DNA of 18,190 nt from an uncultured Methanobacteriaceae archaeon (GTDB taxonomy: Archaea; Methanobacteriota; Methanobacteria; Methanobacteriales; Methanobacteriaceae): the NCBI GenBank assembly GCA_947259185.1, contig CAMYKT010000032.1:1-18190 (forward strand). The letters run 5' to 3'. The position numbers and the translations under genes are program-made. Below are positions 16,837-18,190 of the stretch, piece after piece; position 1 is the stretch's first letter, and the number at the start of each line of letters is the position of its first letter. The notes below the pieces were generated by a model. That model made no database searches and was not told the origin of the DNA. It saw only the letters and a program-made list of their open reading frames with translations.

Positions 16837-17157
16837 GTGGATGAAATAACATATTTAATATACATCATTTCCTTTGTACTGGGATCAGTTCTGGGGCTTT
16901 TATTAAGCTATAAAAAATATAACCAGCCCTTTGTAACAAAAAAAATTGATCCAGTGGCTTTAATAATTTCAATTGCAGGATGGTTTCTAGTATTAAATAG
17001 CGCCCTCCTATTTTTCCTACCATCTTTTGTATCCATAAGCCTGGGTCTTTTCCTGGTAGCACTGGTCCTGGGGATGAGGCCCGGATACGGCCGTTATGAA
17101 ACCGTTTTTGGTATTTTAATTTCAGCTGTAGTATGGCTGGCTCTGACGATTATATAA
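16837..17157 (+). CDS. ehaL: Energy-converting hydrogenase A, subunit EhaL
   Basis: The GTG at 16837 is the better start: CGGTGAT (16826-16832) lies 4 bases upstream, the spacing used elsewhere in the operon. A GTG at 16828 would sit inside that SD. The product has 106 residues with four TM segments (about 5-24, 41-61, 63-80, 89-105). A conserved-looking loop Gly-Met-Arg-Pro-Gly-Tyr-Gly-Arg-Tyr-Glu-Thr separates the last two and suggests a contact with another subunit. It is an Eha-specific membrane subunit by gene order; its individual function is unknown. Confidence 0.84.
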   Translation: MDEITYLIYIISFVLGSVLGLLLSYKKYNQPFVTKKIDPVALIISIAGWFLVLNSALLFFLPSFVSISLGLFLVALVLGMRPGYGRYETVFGILISAVVWLALTII

Positions 17158-17212
17158 GTTCATAATTAATGTAACACAATATGCGATGAATATCTAGCTT
17201 TCTGGTGATTAA

Positions 17213-17605
17213 ATGGATAATAATGAATCACTTCTGGAATTAATGAAAATTAGAATAGTTACCAGTTTTCGCTGGAGAGAAGACATAGTACTACCTCTAG
17301 CTGATGAATTAGGTATTAAAAAAGAGGAAATGGAACAAATTCTGATTAAGAACCTGGACATGTCCAGTCTGGAGGCTTTACACCCTCGATTCGAATCAGC
17401 TCGCCCTCGATGCTTAAAAGAAAGGATTCATGCTGATTTAAGACTTTGCTATTTATCTGATGTTATGGAGATTGTATCTGGTGATGATTCAGAAAAAATC
17501 ACCACTAAAATAAGTAAGGAAGTATTAGATGGTACACCTTATAATCAAGCCCTGGAGGATGGCAAAAAACAACTTTTAGAAATATTACTGGGGGATCAGA
17601 TCTAA
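17213..17605 (+). CDS. ehaM: Energy-converting hydrogenase A, subunit EhaM (DUF1959)
   Basis: A 130-residue soluble, mostly helical protein, the first non-membrane product of the operon. GGTGATTAA precedes the ATG. It has a basic-aromatic patch near 13-24 (Arg-Ile-Val-x-Ser-Phe-Arg-Trp-Arg), Leu-Gly-Ile-Lys-Lys-Glu-Glu (33-39), and a central stretch with two Cys residues (Pro-Arg-Cys-Leu-Lys and Leu-Cys-Tyr-Leu). No ferredoxin-type Cys spacing is present. It belongs to the DUF1959 family, found with Eha hydrogenases. It is probably a peripheral cytoplasmic subunit or an assembly partner for the EhaN/EhaO module next to it; which of these is not known. Confidence 0.86.
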   Translation: MDNNESLLELMKIRIVTSFRWREDIVLPLADELGIKKEEMEQILIKNLDMSSLEALHPRFESARPRCLKERIHADLRLCYLSDVMEIVSGDDSEKITTKISKEVLDGTPYNQALEDGKKQLLEILLGDQI

Positions 17606-17676
17606 AATGTTGCCCCTGGAAACTAAAATAAATTATTTTTTAAACATCTATCTTGAGGCAACTAAGAGGTAAAGAA

Positions 17677-18126
17677 ATGTTAAATACTCTTAAAGATATT
17701 GTAAGAAAGAGTTCAATTCACGTATGTCTGGTTAATACGGGAGGATGCAATGGCTGCGATATTGAAGTAGTGGCCCTTTTATCACCACGTTATGACCTGG
17801 AACAGTACGGTATATACGTACATAATAACCCCCGGGAGGCGGATGTAATCCTGGTAACAGGAGCGGTAACCGACCAGTGGTTAGAAAACTTAAGACGGAT
17901 ATATACCAAGGCCCCGGAACCTAAAGTGGTGGTGGCCATTGGTAACTGTCCTTTAACTGGAGATGTTTTTAATCAGGAAGGAGGAAGTGTATCTGCTCCT
18001 GTATCTGATTTTATACCGGTGGATGCTGAAATATCAGGATGCCCACCTCGACCTTCTGAGATACTGGAAGCTATATTGAGTGTGGCACCTGGTGCCATAG
18101 CCCTTAAAGGGAGGCAAAACAAATGA
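17677..18126 (+). CDS. ehaN: Energy-converting hydrogenase A, small subunit EhaN
   Basis: I choose the ATG at 17677, with GAGGT (17666-17670) 6 bases upstream, over an in-frame TTG at 17653. This gives 149 residues. It is the NuoB/EchC/HycG-type small subunit, which carries one proximal 4Fe-4S cluster. Ligands visible are Cys24 and Cys27 (Thr-Gly-Gly-Cys-Asn-Gly-Cys-Asp-Ile-Glu), Cys91 (Ile-Gly-Asn-Cys-Pro) and Cys122 (Ser-Gly-Cys-Pro-Pro-Arg-Pro). All four are present. Electrons pass between the NiFe site in EhaO and this cluster, then to ferredoxin-type subunits of the complex. It lies on the cytoplasmic face on EhaJ. The stop overlaps the ehaO start (ATGA), so the two hydrogenase subunits are co-translated. 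Confidence 0.95.
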   Translation: MLNTLKDIVRKSSIHVCLVNTGGCNGCDIEVVALLSPRYDLEQYGIYVHNNPREADVILVTGAVTDQWLENLRRIYTKAPEPKVVVAIGNCPLTGDVFNQEGGSVSAPVSDFIPVDAEISGCPPRPSEILEAILSVAPGAIALKGRQNK

Positions 18127-18190
18127 TTCTTCCAATTGGACCTATACACCCTGGACTTAAAGAACCATTGCGATTGAAACTTAAAACTCA
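18123..18190 (+). CDS. ehaO: Energy-converting hydrogenase A, large subunit EhaO (5' part only)
   Basis: The ATG at 18123 overlaps the ehaN stop (ATGA), and 22 codons are visible before the window ends. The N-terminus Ile-Leu-Pro-Ile-Gly-Pro-Ile-His-Pro-Gly-Leu-Lys-Glu-Pro is typical of group 4 [NiFe] hydrogenase large subunits and NuoD, where Gly-Pro-x-His-Pro opens the protein. The Cys-x2-Cys pairs that bind the NiFe centre lie beyond the edge and cannot be checked. The family member is usually about 375 residues. Confidence 0.9.
   Translation, partial: MILPIGPIHPGLKEPLRLKLKT

Noticed and set aside
11736..18190. Reading the hydrogenase cluster as ehb (energy-converting hydrogenase B)
   Set aside because: Sizes and order (A 95, B 167, C 83, D 93, E 86, F 159, G 222, H 226, I 71, J 287 residues, then DUF1959 EhaM before the small subunit) fit eha; ehb has a full-length antiporter-like EhbF and ferredoxin genes before its small subunit.

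Overview
The window looks like chromosomal DNA of a hydrogenotrophic methanogen of the order Methanobacteriales, most likely Methanobacterium or a close relative (an inference; there is no rRNA here). The reasons are the eha gene order ehaA-ehaN plus the start of ehaO in an unbroken run, archaeal TATA-type promoters, SD motifs of the AGGAGGTGAT type set close to the start codon, oligo-T terminators, and AT-rich spacers between moderately AT-rich genes.

Region 1 (1-3050) is mixed. It holds the tail of an upstream gene, an all-helical protein of unknown function (55-699), a decayed small membrane-protein gene with several lesions (about 864-1232), a TMEM175-type potassium channel (1370-2011) and, on the minus strand, an AI-2E/PerM-family transporter (2048-3040). 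Region 2 (3041-3402) is a 362-base spacer with a candidate 30-codon small gene, a hairpin and the promoter of the epimerase gene.

Region 3 (3403-11354) is a surface-glycan set. It has an NAD-dependent sugar-nucleotide epimerase and two GT-B glycosyltransferases on the plus strand. Convergent to these on the minus strand are a Wzx-type lipid-linked oligosaccharide flippase and a 962-residue membrane protein with four DUF1616-like membrane modules, a 16-fold Glu-Pro repeat and one extracytoplasmic C-terminal domain. A simple reading is that sugar nucleotides are made, joined onto a lipid carrier, flipped and used for cell-surface or S-layer glycosylation. The DUF1616 protein's role is unknown.

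Region 4 (11355-11735) is a 381-base AT-rich divergent spacer with a strong TATA box for eha and a near-perfect inverted repeat just upstream of it. Region 5 (11736-18190) is the eha operon, encoding energy-converting [NiFe] hydrogenase A. It contains ehaA to ehaN complete and the first 22 codons of ehaO. The products are mostly small membrane proteins forming the ion-translocating arm, followed by the NuoH-like EhaJ, the soluble EhaM, the 4Fe-4S small subunit EhaN and the catalytic large subunit EhaO. In methanogens Eha uses the membrane ion gradient to drive ferredoxin reduction by H2, topping up electrons for the first step of CO2 reduction.

Most of the window is known biology. The parts most worth a second look are the four-module DUF1616 protein with its hexanucleotide Glu-Pro tract, the missing charged residues in the antiporter-like EhaH, the palindrome at the eha promoter, the multiply broken gene near the left end, and a possible small protein gene at 3160-3252.
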